Assembly: GCF_963576615.1 (NCBI RefSeq)
Contig: NC_088717.1
Location: 29,491,213 to 29,555,212, forward strand
Origin: Watersipora subatra
Lineage: Eukaryota > Bryozoa > Gymnolaemata > Cheilostomatida > Watersiporidae
Direction of reading: 5' to 3'
Length of the DNA stretch: 64,000 bases
Shown: piece by piece, positions 12,456 through 23,400 of the stretch
Layout: every line of letters begins with the position of its first letter
How positions within the stretch are numbered: the first letter of the stretch is position 1
Notes under the pieces: model-generated
The model's database searches: none
What the model saw: the letters and a program-made list of their open reading frames with translations, nothing else
Told to the model about the DNA's origin: nothing
Position numbers and translations under genes: made by a program

Positions 12456-12587
12456 CCATAAGAGTGACCATTCGTGTCTGATATTCGTGTCTGGCAAAAT
12501 ATCCAAATTATGCCAATTATCTTGGCGTGTTACATGGCAGGCCAAGTCTTTGGGCTTTGTGCTTCCGCCAGAACAGTCTCACAAGAG
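12456..12587 (+). pseudogene. MULE-like exon with 13-bp frameshifting duplication
   Basis: The exon contains ATTCGTGTCTGAT (12470-12482) followed immediately by a second ATTCGTGTCTG. The length is 132 nt. Removing one 13-bp unit leaves 119 nt, exactly what is needed to join the phase-2 donor at 12098 to the phase-1 acceptor at 12983. After the duplication the frame reads YPNYANYLGVLHGRPSLWAL, a clear MULE segment. The duplication is therefore a secondary disabling event. Confidence 0.75.
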
Positions 12588-13406
12588 GTGGCTATTAAAA
12601 TAAGCTTGTTGCATGCAATTCACTGTTCACTGTTCCTTGCTTCTGCTCTTCACCTTCTTAGCTTTTTAGGTGTATACATGGGTTATGGTCAATTGAATGT
12701 GGTGTTGCATTGCATGTCATACATATAGTGTATACCACAAAGTTCAATGCTTGGCATGAGTCTGCAATTGATATTACATGTATGTATGAGAAGAAACTGT
12801 ATGAAATGTTAATGTCCTTTCATTTGTCTAGTTTATACTCATTAATACGTCTAGTTTATACTCATAAGCCTGAATTGTATGGCCTTATAACTTTATTATA
12901 TATTGCCTCTTGTATGATTTTATGCAGGCCTGTGCTGCCAAATTATTACTTTTATACTTAACATCTATGTTCGATCTGTAAGGTAACAACACCAACAATT
13001 TTGTGGAGGCAGCATTCAGACTTCTCAAGGACACAGTTCTTCATCAAGCTAGAGCGTTTAACTGTGTCAATTTGACTGAGTATCTGATCACAAAATTTGA
13101 GATATCAATTTGTAACAGACTTCTTGATATTGCCCATGGCAGGACAGAGCTGAGACACAGAAGGAAATGACCTGCAACTTCCTCAGCAATAATAAAGCAT
13201 GTGAGTAGCAAGTGGTACATGAGGTAGATTAGTTCAATTTCTGTTATTGAACATAACTTTAGAGTAGGGTAAGTTGATTTATATGGGAGATGTCTTGTGT
13301 CAGATTTCTTGATATTGCCATTAAGCGTTCCTCAAGTATAGTAAGTTCTGCTGCAACAATGACCTTACGGTTTTTTATGTATATATAACTTACTTGGTCT
13401 TTGCAG

Positions 13407-13617
13407 AAGGTGGTTGACCAGTATGAGGTTGTCATAGGGAAGACCAAGAGACTCGTCCAAGCTGACCTAAGTCTGTGTAGCTGCACTCATGGCAACACAG
13501 GAAACCTCTGTAAGCACCTGTGGGCTGTGATGGAGAGTGCATTTGAACGTGGACCAAATGAACACCACTATAAGCCACTCCAGCACCAAAGGGAGGATTT
13601 GTTTTGGCTTTCAACAG
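13407..13617 (+). pseudogene. SWIM zinc-finger exon
   Basis: Acceptor TTTGCAG, donor ACAG|GTGATA. The frame carries ADLSLCSCTHGNTGNLCKHL: the CxC...CxH signature of SWIM domains with all four metal ligands present. SWIM fingers bind nucleic acid or protein and typically lie C-terminal to the MULE catalytic core. This exon itself is intact. Confidence 0.85.
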
Positions 13618-15978
13618 GTGATACCACAGGACTAATTACTGTTTAAAATGATAACAAGTCAACTAGTTTGCTTAGCCTTGTTAGATGTAAAGTTTGACTA
13701 TTCACAGTGAACTCTCATAAAACATCCTAAACTATTTTACAGGTCAGAAAGCACAGAAAGGCTGGTTGGGGCCGCTCCACCATAATACTTTTATAAATAA
13801 TAAAACAATTAATACAGAAGGAGAAGTAGAAGAACATCTTGAATATGAAGAGATTGTTAGAAGGTACTGGCCTAGTATTAACCATCAACGCTTCGTAAAA
13901 TGGAGTGGTCATGTATGACTAACAAAAGTCAGCCATAAAGCTTACTATTACTAAAGATTGGAACTTTTTGAGACCAAGAATTCATTCGAACCACTTGCAG
14001 TATGAAAGTATAACTAATCTTTTTCAACTAGAACCTACTTGTGTTATACAATATAAAGTTTGATCGTATGTGGGTATGATTACTCAAACACTAAAATTCA
14101 TTAGGTGGCTTGATATATTACATTTGTGAACAATTGTTTTGTTTTTATCATTTTAGCGAGAACAGTTATTCAGAAGTGGAAGTGATACTAAAGATTTCTG
14201 AACTACAGCGCCAGAAATGGTAGGCCACGAGACAAGGCACATGATCATCATATTCATACATGTTTTTCATTTATAAGCTATTTTGTCACACATGCCTGTT
14301 ATGACATGTCAGCAATCATCATGGCATAACATACCTGATGGTTATTATTTGCCACTGTAGTGATATGATAAAATCACGTCAGAAGCCCCTTGTCCTATGT
14401 TCTCTGTTCAACAAACTTACCACCTTCTGCTTCTCGCTTCATTACTCCAGTGGTGTGTTTACTCTCCTGGTCAGTTTATTCAGTAATAATTTCTGCTTCT
14501 CAAATGATTGTACATTTTATGATTCATGCAAGAGTACATACTCTGTGTGAACAATGATGATTCAATAGTTAAAAGACAAGATTACATAACACTGGGAGAT
14601 ATTACTGTTTATAATAGGCACATCATGTACATCTATTGAGTTTTTTTAAGGCAAGCAGCTATTGATACATTCCACAAGGAGATGTCAGATAAACTCGAAA
14701 ACTACTATGAGGCGGCTATGTATGGTCCGGCCTTTGAGACCGGTGGAAGTCAAACGGTAGAAGTCGACTTCCATCAAACGGTGGAAGTCCCGTACAGTCC
14801 CGAAGTTCCGTTGTCTTTAGGAGAAGGATACAGTTTTACGCAAAAGAGGTGAATTTTAGGGTGAATTGGCAGGGTGTAGTATTACCATAGTTTAGGTAAC
14901 AAGTCAGTCAGTTATACATTAATGTACAAGCATGCCTCACATGGTATTCAATATTGATAGCTGTTTGATACATGCCTAACTATTAGACCCACCCCCCTCC
15001 CTAGCGGTTTTGGGACTAATAGTTTAGCTGGTGTCAGACACTCCTCATCGGATATTCTGGATGAATTTTTGTGATTAATCGAGGTATCATCAGATTTATA
15101 CCATGTAAGACATAACACAAAACATATTTCACATGAAAAAGAACAAATATCATAATAATTACAGGACTAAAATTGTAGTGCAACCTTCAGCAGTGGCCAG
15201 AAGAAAAAGGCCACTCGGCACATCAACGAGCCAACGTAGAGGTTTCTGTAGGATGGCTGCTGAACATGCCTATGGGAAGGAAACCAAGAAGAACCACCCT
15301 GCCCCACACAGTTTATCATTTTGTGTGGAAAGAACCATTTCTTTAGGCAAAACTCACTCCAAGAAATGATACCGGTATGTTTATAGGTATAGAATAGTCC
15401 ATGGCTGTGACTTGCGCTTTTAATTAACTGTACACACCAGAATTTATAAATGATGGTGTCTTATGAATGATAATGGTTTCTTGTTTACACGTCCAAAGCT
15501 CTGTGAGAATGTCAGCAGACCATGCATTTTTATTAACGAACGTTCGATCCACATTTTTGAATGGAACATAAGTGTAAAATATTATAAATCTAAAAAACCA
15601 TTTCGTTAAATCTTTTATCATTCAATCAATTTTATTGATCAGTTTTAGGAATTACCTTTCATTATTGTTGATAAGATGCTTGTGAGTACATCTCAAGTCT
15701 CATTTGTTAGTCTCAATGGCCAGCACTTACTTTTGGATACTTTCTGTTAGTAACACTTTTTTTGTTATTATTGTAGTAAATCTTATGACACACTGAATGA
15801 TGATCAGTTGCCAGTGGCTCAAGAAGATATCATTGCTACATCAGAAAATGCTCCAGCATCTCCCATATATGACATGAAAGCTCACCCCTTTGCATTATTT
15901 TGTTTTATTATTTTTGGTGTGTTAGGTGTGAGACTTCATTATCGTACAGTCTGAATAGCATCTTACTGAGTATTTCCA

Positions 15979-15984
15979 AATAAA
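15979..15984 (+). terminator. AATAAA polyadenylation signal
   Basis: A canonical hexamer 25 nt after the TGA at 15952-15954 of the MULE-like gene. Confidence 0.6.
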
Positions 15985-17089
15985 GTTTTTATATATTAAA
16001 ACTTATTGAAAGAATACAATGAACATTCTGGATATACATTTTAAGTGTTTTCAAACTTAATCTCACATTTTATCCCCTAATCCGCCACATCATAAAGCGG
16101 ACATGATTCCTGGATGAGCCACAAACATGAGTCTTTTTAATGGTTAGCACCAGACATTGTTAGTCAAACTCAACTAATTTATGCTGTAGCAATAGTGAGG
16201 ATTATGACGCTTTTGGATTTGTAAAAAGATATAAAGACACAGCCTGGCCAATTGTCCTATTTATATTTATTGATACAGCTTGATGATAAAACTGAGCCTC
16301 TTGATGCAAAAGTTGATGCCTGCATTTGCGCCAAGAATTGTCTATATAGGTCACAGCTGACTTGATTTGATCAAGAATTATTGATTTGATATTGTTACTT
16401 ACTATTACAACTGATCTATTTCAAAAGTCACATGATGAAATGCGGATGTGTAAGTGAGTTGTGGCATGTAAAAATTCTGCATCAGTTGTACAGCAGCAGT
16501 GCTATTCATCACAGTAAATAGATCCTTATTAGATCAGCCAAACCAAAGGCGTTTTTGTAGCTTACCACCCAAAGTGAGAGTATAAGTTCACTCCATTCAA
16601 TGGTACACACAAAAACTGAGTTAACTTTTGTTCTTGGCGTTGAGAAAAAATATGATCAGCTCCCAAAATTTACATAATCTGCAGCGACATTGCATTTTTC
16701 TATAAACAACTGCTCAGTCATGAACTGGAGTTTGGAAGACAGTGCAAAATATCAACAAAGCTACTTCCTTGTTTTGATCAGAGCCGTATAGTTTCACAGA
16801 GTTTCGTGGCCAGCGGAAGCGTTTATGGAAGCTCTATTTTTATATAAGTTATAATTGAGGCGCCGCAACATTAACCAACAAATATTACTCTCATTGGCAG
16901 TTGCTTTAAAGTTGATTGTTGTATGATACACCATTTGAAAGAGAACAAAATTTTCCATAATAAGCTACAACTGCTTTTGTAAAGAAATAAAATAAATGCA
17001 AAAAAGTGTGATGTTCAGAGCAAGGTAAAAAATATTCCATCAGAGATCAGTACGTATGTCGAACGGGTTTGTTTGGAAACAACATCGTT
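15985..17089. other. Intergenic sequence
   Basis: No exon, repeat or RNA gene was recognised between the MULE-like poly(A) signal and the UBXN7 5' region. Confidence 0.4.
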
Positions 17090-17300
17090 GTTTCCGGTTC
17101 TTGATGCAGGACTTTGATGCTATACGGCTTTGGTTGTGATAACGTCATATATCGCGGTACAATCGCTCCTTCTTGACTTCTCTCACGAGAGTTTTTGGGA
17201 CGCTAATATCCTCTCGCGAGCTGTAGCAGATTGCGGAACATAGGGCCTTCGGAACATAGGGGCTTCGGAACATAGGGCCTTCGGAACATAGGGCTGTCCC
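17090..17300 (+). promoter_or_regulatory. Candidate UBXN7 promoter / 5' UTR
   Basis: Upstream of the UBXN7 ATG at 17429 lie CTCTCGCGAGC (17211-17221), which contains 9 of 10 bases of the TCTCGCGAGA metazoan promoter element, and a one-mismatch copy TCTCACGAGA (17181-17190). GTTTCCGGTTC near 17091 resembles an ETS site. The transcription start is not visible; the assignment rests on motif content and position. Confidence 0.45.
17234..17297. repeat. 16-bp tandem repeat, 4 copies
   Basis: TTCGGAACATAGGGCC-type units repeat four times in the UBXN7 5' region, directly after the CGCG motif. Confidence 0.8.
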
Positions 17301-17428
17301 CATATAATTCAGTGAGTATACATAATTCAGTGGTTTCGAGGTTTCATACCGCCACCGCGATTCCTTGTTAACCATTTATAATCCTGTACTTATGGGAACA
17401 ATATTTTACCTGACTCATCTGCAAACAA

Positions 17429-17468
17429 ATGATGGATGATGTTATAGACCAATTTTGTACAATCACTG
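17429..17468 (+). CDS. UBXN7: UBXN7 exon 1 (start of UBA)
   Basis: Encodes [14 protein letters not shown], matching the QFTTITG segment of vertebrate UBXN7. Two ATGs are adjacent; the first is taken. The donor is ACTG|GTAATT, phase 1, joining GA at 22011 to give Gly. Confidence 0.85.
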
Positions 17469-20400
17469 GTAATTTGCTAGTTTGCATATATTGGAACTTC
17501 CTGTCAGTTTTCGAGTTGTCAATTATATTTTTCGTTCGTCATTTTTATGCACGCATTCTCTTGGGCATCTAAGTTTCTCAGTAAATTGGTGAATATCTCT
17601 TAGGAGAATACTAGCTAGGTACATTCATATTCTAGAGCCAGCTTAAGCGTAATAGCTATATTATAGAAAAAGATGTAGGCGTAATCAAAAAAGTTATGTT
17701 TACTTAAACAAACATTTTTGAATTACGCTATCATGCGTGTTTAGGGAGAAATGTTATGCATAACTAATCCGAATCCACAAACATTAGTGTTGAATTTGCT
17801 TTGTCATCTTAGGTTATTTTTATTATGTTCAATTTGTGCACTTTGCTTAGCTTGGGTGAACTAATTAGATTATTACTGGTTCAGGTACTCGGGAAGGTGT
17901 TAAGCTGTTGTAGGTAATACTGATATTTACCAGTAAGAGTTGCGATACGTCAGACAATTCTATAAGTCGAACAATTAAAATACACGACTAAAAACAAGTT
18001 GAAACGATAATATTGATGACAAGAGATTAAAATAGCCAATAAAAGTTACACCCTTAGTCGAACGGCCGCATGCTTGTTGCTCGGTCCTGTAAGGCTGCGA
18101 GTCTCGACAGTCAAATGAGAGTCATAATAGTCTTTAGATATATGTAGAGGCGTGGCATTTAAGAAAGTGAAGCAGAAGAGGCTCATCTGATGATGGAAAA
18201 GGTGGCTCCATAGGCAGGGTCAGTAGAGGTTCTGCAGGTGCAAGAGGAGCCTGATAGAGGCTTCACAGACAGAAGGGAGAGAGAGGCACCAAAGACAGAG
18301 GAGAGAGTAACTCCACAGGCACAGGAAATTGCCTCAGCAGGCAGGAGGAAAGAGGGAGCCTCAGCGGCCCCTTAGGAGAGAGACTGAGTCATTGGAGCTG
18401 TTCTCTTTTATAGAAGTCTCTATTAACCTGTGAGAAAGTGTTTAGGCGCTCAAGTGTTTAGGTGCTCAGGTTCTGTTCTTTATGTTGCAGAGGGTTAGCA
18501 ATCGGGTGGATTTGTCTTAAGTACATCTTACGGGAGTGTAATGGTTGGAAAGGATTAACTCCAATAGTTTTGGTCGTGTCTGGTAGATGTCTAATTTCTT
18601 TACAATGGTTTTCTGGCACATAAGTTGATGTTCTTTTCCTCACGGTTTACTTCCACTGGAGGTTTCTAATCTGCTTTTAGATGGGTATATGATGACTGTT
18701 TTTCCTGATGGTCTTCTGATGTACCAGGTGTTCTTTGCTCATTGTAATATTTCGCATCACTCAGGTGTTTAGGCATTTCTCCATTATGCTATCTGCTTTT
18801 GCTATTACTTCCATATGACAATGCTACACAAATGCGTTAGTCTCTTTAAAATTCATGTCTGCTGCTGTTGAATTTTAAAAGCATTAAATTTTAATTAGGT
18901 TTTTTCCTGGGTGAACTGAGCAGTTTAATGAAGTTGACATAATTCGCATATATCGATTCGAGACGTCTGCTAGCATTCGCCCATCTATTACTTAAATAAG
19001 ATCATTTTCATTGGCAAGTAGCTCTATAGAATTTTTTGTGTTTTACAAACGGGTAAGATTCACTTGTACACCTTACCCATTACTCCGTGTTATCCTTTAA
19101 CATTATACTAATTGACACAACTTAACTAGGGGAGATGGGGGCATATTGGGACATAGGACATATTGACACTTCACAATATTTGTTATTTGTCTTCTCTCGG
19201 TAGCAGTAATTTTTAGTCAGGTTATAGGAAATGACATCATTGGGCAGCCATATTGAAATCAAGAGCCAGAGACAAAAAGCTACAATTTGGTAAGTGAAAA
19301 CTTTTTTTGAGATATAAAAGTAAATTAGAACCTTATACTGGATATTGTGCTCAGTAAAAATGACCAGGTACAAAGCTTAGATTTTTAAATAGAGAATAAT
19401 TTAATGGTTAAGGTCTAAGTGGCTTGTATCAGACAATGTTAAAAGTTGAGAAATTTTTGTCACACAACTTTTTTGTGGTAGGTGTGCCCACGGGGCATAT
19501 TGGGACAACATAGATGGGGCATATTGGGACATGTCCCAATATGCCCCATATGCTGTTAGCACGCCTACATATTAGTTGTTTTTACAGATCATGGTTCGCA
19601 ACAGAGCCCCTACAAAGAGAAACAGACCAGATGATACTCATATCCATGACGCTGTCCAATCAGTTATAAATAAAACACTAACTCTGAGAATGGCTGCGGA
19701 GTCTGTGGGTATGACTAAATCCACCCTGGCCCGTGCTGTGGACAAGGCAAGAAAAGCTCAAGAATGTGGTGACACTGTAGCTACGTTTCAACCAAGGCAT
19801 GGACAACCTCGCATTTTCAGTGACCGTGAAGAAAGCCTATTGGTGGACTACATTATCAAAGCTTCCAAACTGCATTCTGGACTGACCAAGAAGATGGTTA
19901 GAGAATTCGCTCACGAATATGCATGCCATTTAAATAGAAAGCAACCAGAAAATTGGAAAAGAGATAACATGGCTGGTGCTGACTGGATATATGGATTTTT
20001 AAAACGACACCCTAGAATCTCTGTGAGAACACCAGAAGCGACAAGTTTGACTCGTGCGACCAGCTTTAACAAAACTAATGTCCAAATGTTCTTTAACAAT
20101 CTCGAAGAGGTTATGAAACGATACAAACTTTCTCCAAGATATATATATATATAACATGGACGAAACAGCCCTCACAACTGTCCACAAGCCCGAGAAGATT
20201 CTTGCACAGAAAAACATTAAGCAAGTAGGACTTTCAACTTCAGCAGAGAGAGGAACTCTTGTGACCCTAGTAGGTTGTATCAATGCACAAGGTGGGTCGA
20301 TTCCTCCATTTATGATTTGGCCAAGAGTGCACTTTAAAGAGTCGATGTTAAATGGGACACCACCTGAGTCTGCAGGTACAGCACACCCGACTGGCTGGAT

Positions 20401-23400
20401 GAACCAGGATATATTCCTGCAGTGGCTAGCTCATTTTGTTAACTGCACTCGGTGTTCTAAGGAAAAACCTGTTTTGCTGTTAATGGACAACCACATAAGC
20501 CACATCTCCATTGCTGTGATCAACTATGCTAAAGAGAATGGAGTGATATTGTTAACTTTCCCTCCTCACTGCAGCCACAAACTACAGCCTTTAGATAGGA
20601 GTGTATATGGGCCATTGAAGAAGTATTATAATGGGAGTTGCAGTAGATGGATGATAAATCACCCAGGACGTACCATATCAATTCATGATATAGGTAGTCT
20701 TATTGGTGATGCATATCCAAAGGCATTTACACCCTCCAACATCACATCTGGATTTCGTGTAACTGGTATATCCCCATACAATTCTGATGTGTTTGGGGAG
20801 GATGAATTTCTTCCATCCAGTGTCACTGACCGACCCTTAGCAAATGAAGCCTTCAGTCCTCGTCATTCACCTGGTGCTCTACCGAATAGCTCTTATGAAG
20901 ATTGCCATCAACTCTCTACATGTGCATCTACTAGCTCTGTTGTAGCAAATGAAAAGACATGCACCCCACATGAACTTAGACCATTTAAAAAAGCACCCCC
21001 ACGTAAGCTAGGTCAAGCTAGAAAGAGAGCCAAATCTGAGATTTTAACCAATACTCCTGTAAAGGAAAGAATTGAGACAGAATACACTGCTAGAAAAAAG
21101 CTATCCAAGAAACGAAAACCATACCAGATTATTCATGAAGAGTCCTCTGTCAGTGAGGATGAAGAGGCACTAGTCAAAAAGCTGGCAGAAGAAAGCTCAG
21201 GCGATGAGCTGCAACTCGCAGATGAGAGTGACATGGAACCCACGGATAGCATCAAGCCTGGTGACTATGTTTTAGTCAAGTTTGAAAGAAAGAAAGATGT
21301 TAGGCCTAAACACTTTGCTGGTCTAGTCACTAGCACTGATGACTCTATCATTACAGTGTCATTCTTTAAAACAGTCCAGGGCAGTACTAATGTGACATTC
21401 ATTAAGGCTGAGGTAGACGATATTGCAGATGTTGACAAGTGTGATATTGTCATGGTGCTCCCCTCTCCCAATATTACTGGTGGCACTAGCAGACTATCAG
21501 AACGAATGTTATTTGCTGTGGATCTGACTAAGTTTTTTATGAACTAACCTCATGTAAGCAGTTCACATAGATATGGTTTGGGTTTTATGCAAAATATATA
21601 GTCATTAATTATCATGATGCGACCCCATTGTTTTTGTATAGTCCCAAATTGCCCCGACCTTTGTCCCAATACGCCCCACCATTGGGGCGTATTAGGACAG
21701 GTGACACATTTTTTTCAAACGCTTGTTGCACATTCTCTGTTCAAACAACAATGTTTTTAATTGTCTACAAGATAAAGCACATGTTATTATAACCTATTGC
21801 AGCATCAAATCCAGCCGAAGTAAAATTCTCTCTTTTTGCAGTCATAAAATTAAGAAAGTGTCCCAATATGCCCCCATCTCCCCCTACTTCTCAAGCTGAT
21901 ACGCTATTAATTAGTATTAGAAAAATATGTTTCCAATGAATTGGCATTTTTGACATCTGATGCTCAGTTTTTTGTGAGGCATATATTGGGAGCATTTAAC
22001 TTTTATGTAGGAACAGCTGACCCGGAGGTGGCCAAAAATTACCTTGAGGCCTGCAAGGGAAACCTAAACAGCGCCATATCCATGCACATAGATAGCTCAG
22101 TGGTAGATTCCATAGGCCCAAGGTGAGCCACTCAGTCTACACATAGATAGCGCAGAGGTAGATTCCATAGGCCCAAGGTGAGCCACTCAATCTACACATA
22201 GATAGCTCAGAGGTAGATTCTATAGGCACAAAGTGAGCCACTCAGTCTACTCATAGATAGCTCAGAGGTAGATTCCATAGGCCCAAGGTGAGCCACTCAG
22301 TCTACACATAGATAGCTCAGAGGTAGATTCCATAGGCCCAAGGTGAGCCACTCAGTCTACACATAGACAGCTCAGAGGTAGATTCCATAGGCCCAAAGTA
22401 ACTCCAGTCTAACTCTAGGTAAGGTAGTGTAACTCATCTAACCCGCAATGGATTTTGTTGTGCACAGGTTCAATAATTTTACGTGTATCAGAATTTGGAA
22501 CCCTTGTTGCAATGGTCTTAGTCTGAATTTCTCCTTCATTGAGTAATATAACAGAAGTTCCAATACGCCATTAGCGTCATAACGGCTTTAATATCTCTAT
22601 TGATAACCTGCACCTGACCATGTTTATACCAGATCTTCGGAAGGAACATCAACTGATCTTGATGCAGTCCGTGCACCTATACCGCAAAAACAGGAAATTC
22701 TTGTTGAGCATGATGGGTACCTGCTTGCCAATCAACGCAAACGGAAGAGGACTTCCAATCCTAATTCAGTTTTTGACAAATTCAGAGATTTTCAAGCAGA
22801 AGCTAGTGAGTTTTACTATAGAATTTTTTCCATAAATGTTAATTCTATTTAAAAACTATAACTGTGGTGAGACTTTATGTAAACTGTTGACCTCAGCTCA
22901 TCTTTGCCCTCCTACATATATTTGTTTCCTATCTTTCTTGATCCATTAGTTTTGCTATTCTTGCCATATGCTTGCCATATGCTTGCAACATGCTTGCCAT
23001 ATGCTTGCCACATGCATGCCACATGCTTGCCATATGCTTGCCATTTGCTTGCTATATGCTTGCCATATGCTTGCCACATGCTAGCCGTATGCTTGCCGTA
23101 TGCTTGCCATATGCTTGCCACGTGCTTGCCATATGCTTGCCTTATGCTTGCCATATGCTTGCCATATGCTTGCCATATGCTTGCCACATGCTTGCCATAT
23201 GCTTGCCATATGCTTGCCATATTCTTGCCACATGCTTGCCACATGCTTGCCACATGCTTGCCATATCATTTCAAAACTCAAATAAAATGAAGCTATTATT
23301 TATGTTTTCATTACTGTTGAAGAGTTGTTGGTTGATCTTAGAACTTACTGTATTTAAGCTGTATAGTATACCTACAAAGGAAGGATTTTACAGCTATTTT

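Larger units (their letters stand above)
10036..15954 (+). pseudogene. MULE-transposase-like gene with SWIM zinc finger
   Basis: Exons read from splice sites with phase checks: 10036-10181, 10415-10648, 10775-10957, 11499-11594, 11790-12098, 12456-12587, 12983-13200, 13407-13617, 13743-13863, 14157-14219, 14651-14848, 15165-15374, 15777-15954. Motifs in order: KNTGCPATLTI, LAHNHQTAS, GAFLTTSKSEDAI, MVDDSKAEHAA, VFPESRVLLCTFHIQQ, WALCFRQNSLTRG spliced to NNTNNFVEAAFR, then CSC-x8-CKH (SWIM) and QPSAVARRKRP near the end. This order is that of MULE transposases and domesticated SWIM relatives. Phases agree at nearly all junctions. Damage: TGA at 11986-11988 and 13168-13170 (both where Trp would fit), TGA at 15367-15369, a 13-bp duplication in the sixth exon listed, and an unresolved junction 11594/11790. 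The exon expected between 10957 and 11499 (DATY region) was not found. AATAAA follows at 15979. It could be a decayed transposase or a dead host gene derived from one. Confidence 0.75.
19127..21886 (+). mobile_element. Pogo/Tigger-like DNA transposon in UBXN7 intron 1
   Basis: The termini GGGGAGATGGGGGCATATTG (from 19129) and its inverse (to 21884) form 24-25-bp TIRs differing by one G at the tip. They are flanked by TA dinucleotides (19127-19128, 21885-21886), the Tc1/mariner-superfamily target duplication. Length is about 2.76 kb with one transposase, in the same orientation as UBXN7. Well-preserved TIRs and a nearly open transposase suggest fairly recent insertion. Confidence 0.92.

Noticed and set aside
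13864-13920. Continuation of the MULE-like exon to the TGA at 13917
   Set aside because: The earlier donor at 13863 (AAG|GTACTG) gives the phase needed by the next exon at 14157, whereas the longer reading does not.
11986-15369. Selenoprotein or TGA-recoding reading of the MULE-like gene
   Set aside because: A 13-bp frameshift and an unresolved exon junction make ordinary pseudogene decay the simpler explanation. Kept only as a low-interest finding.
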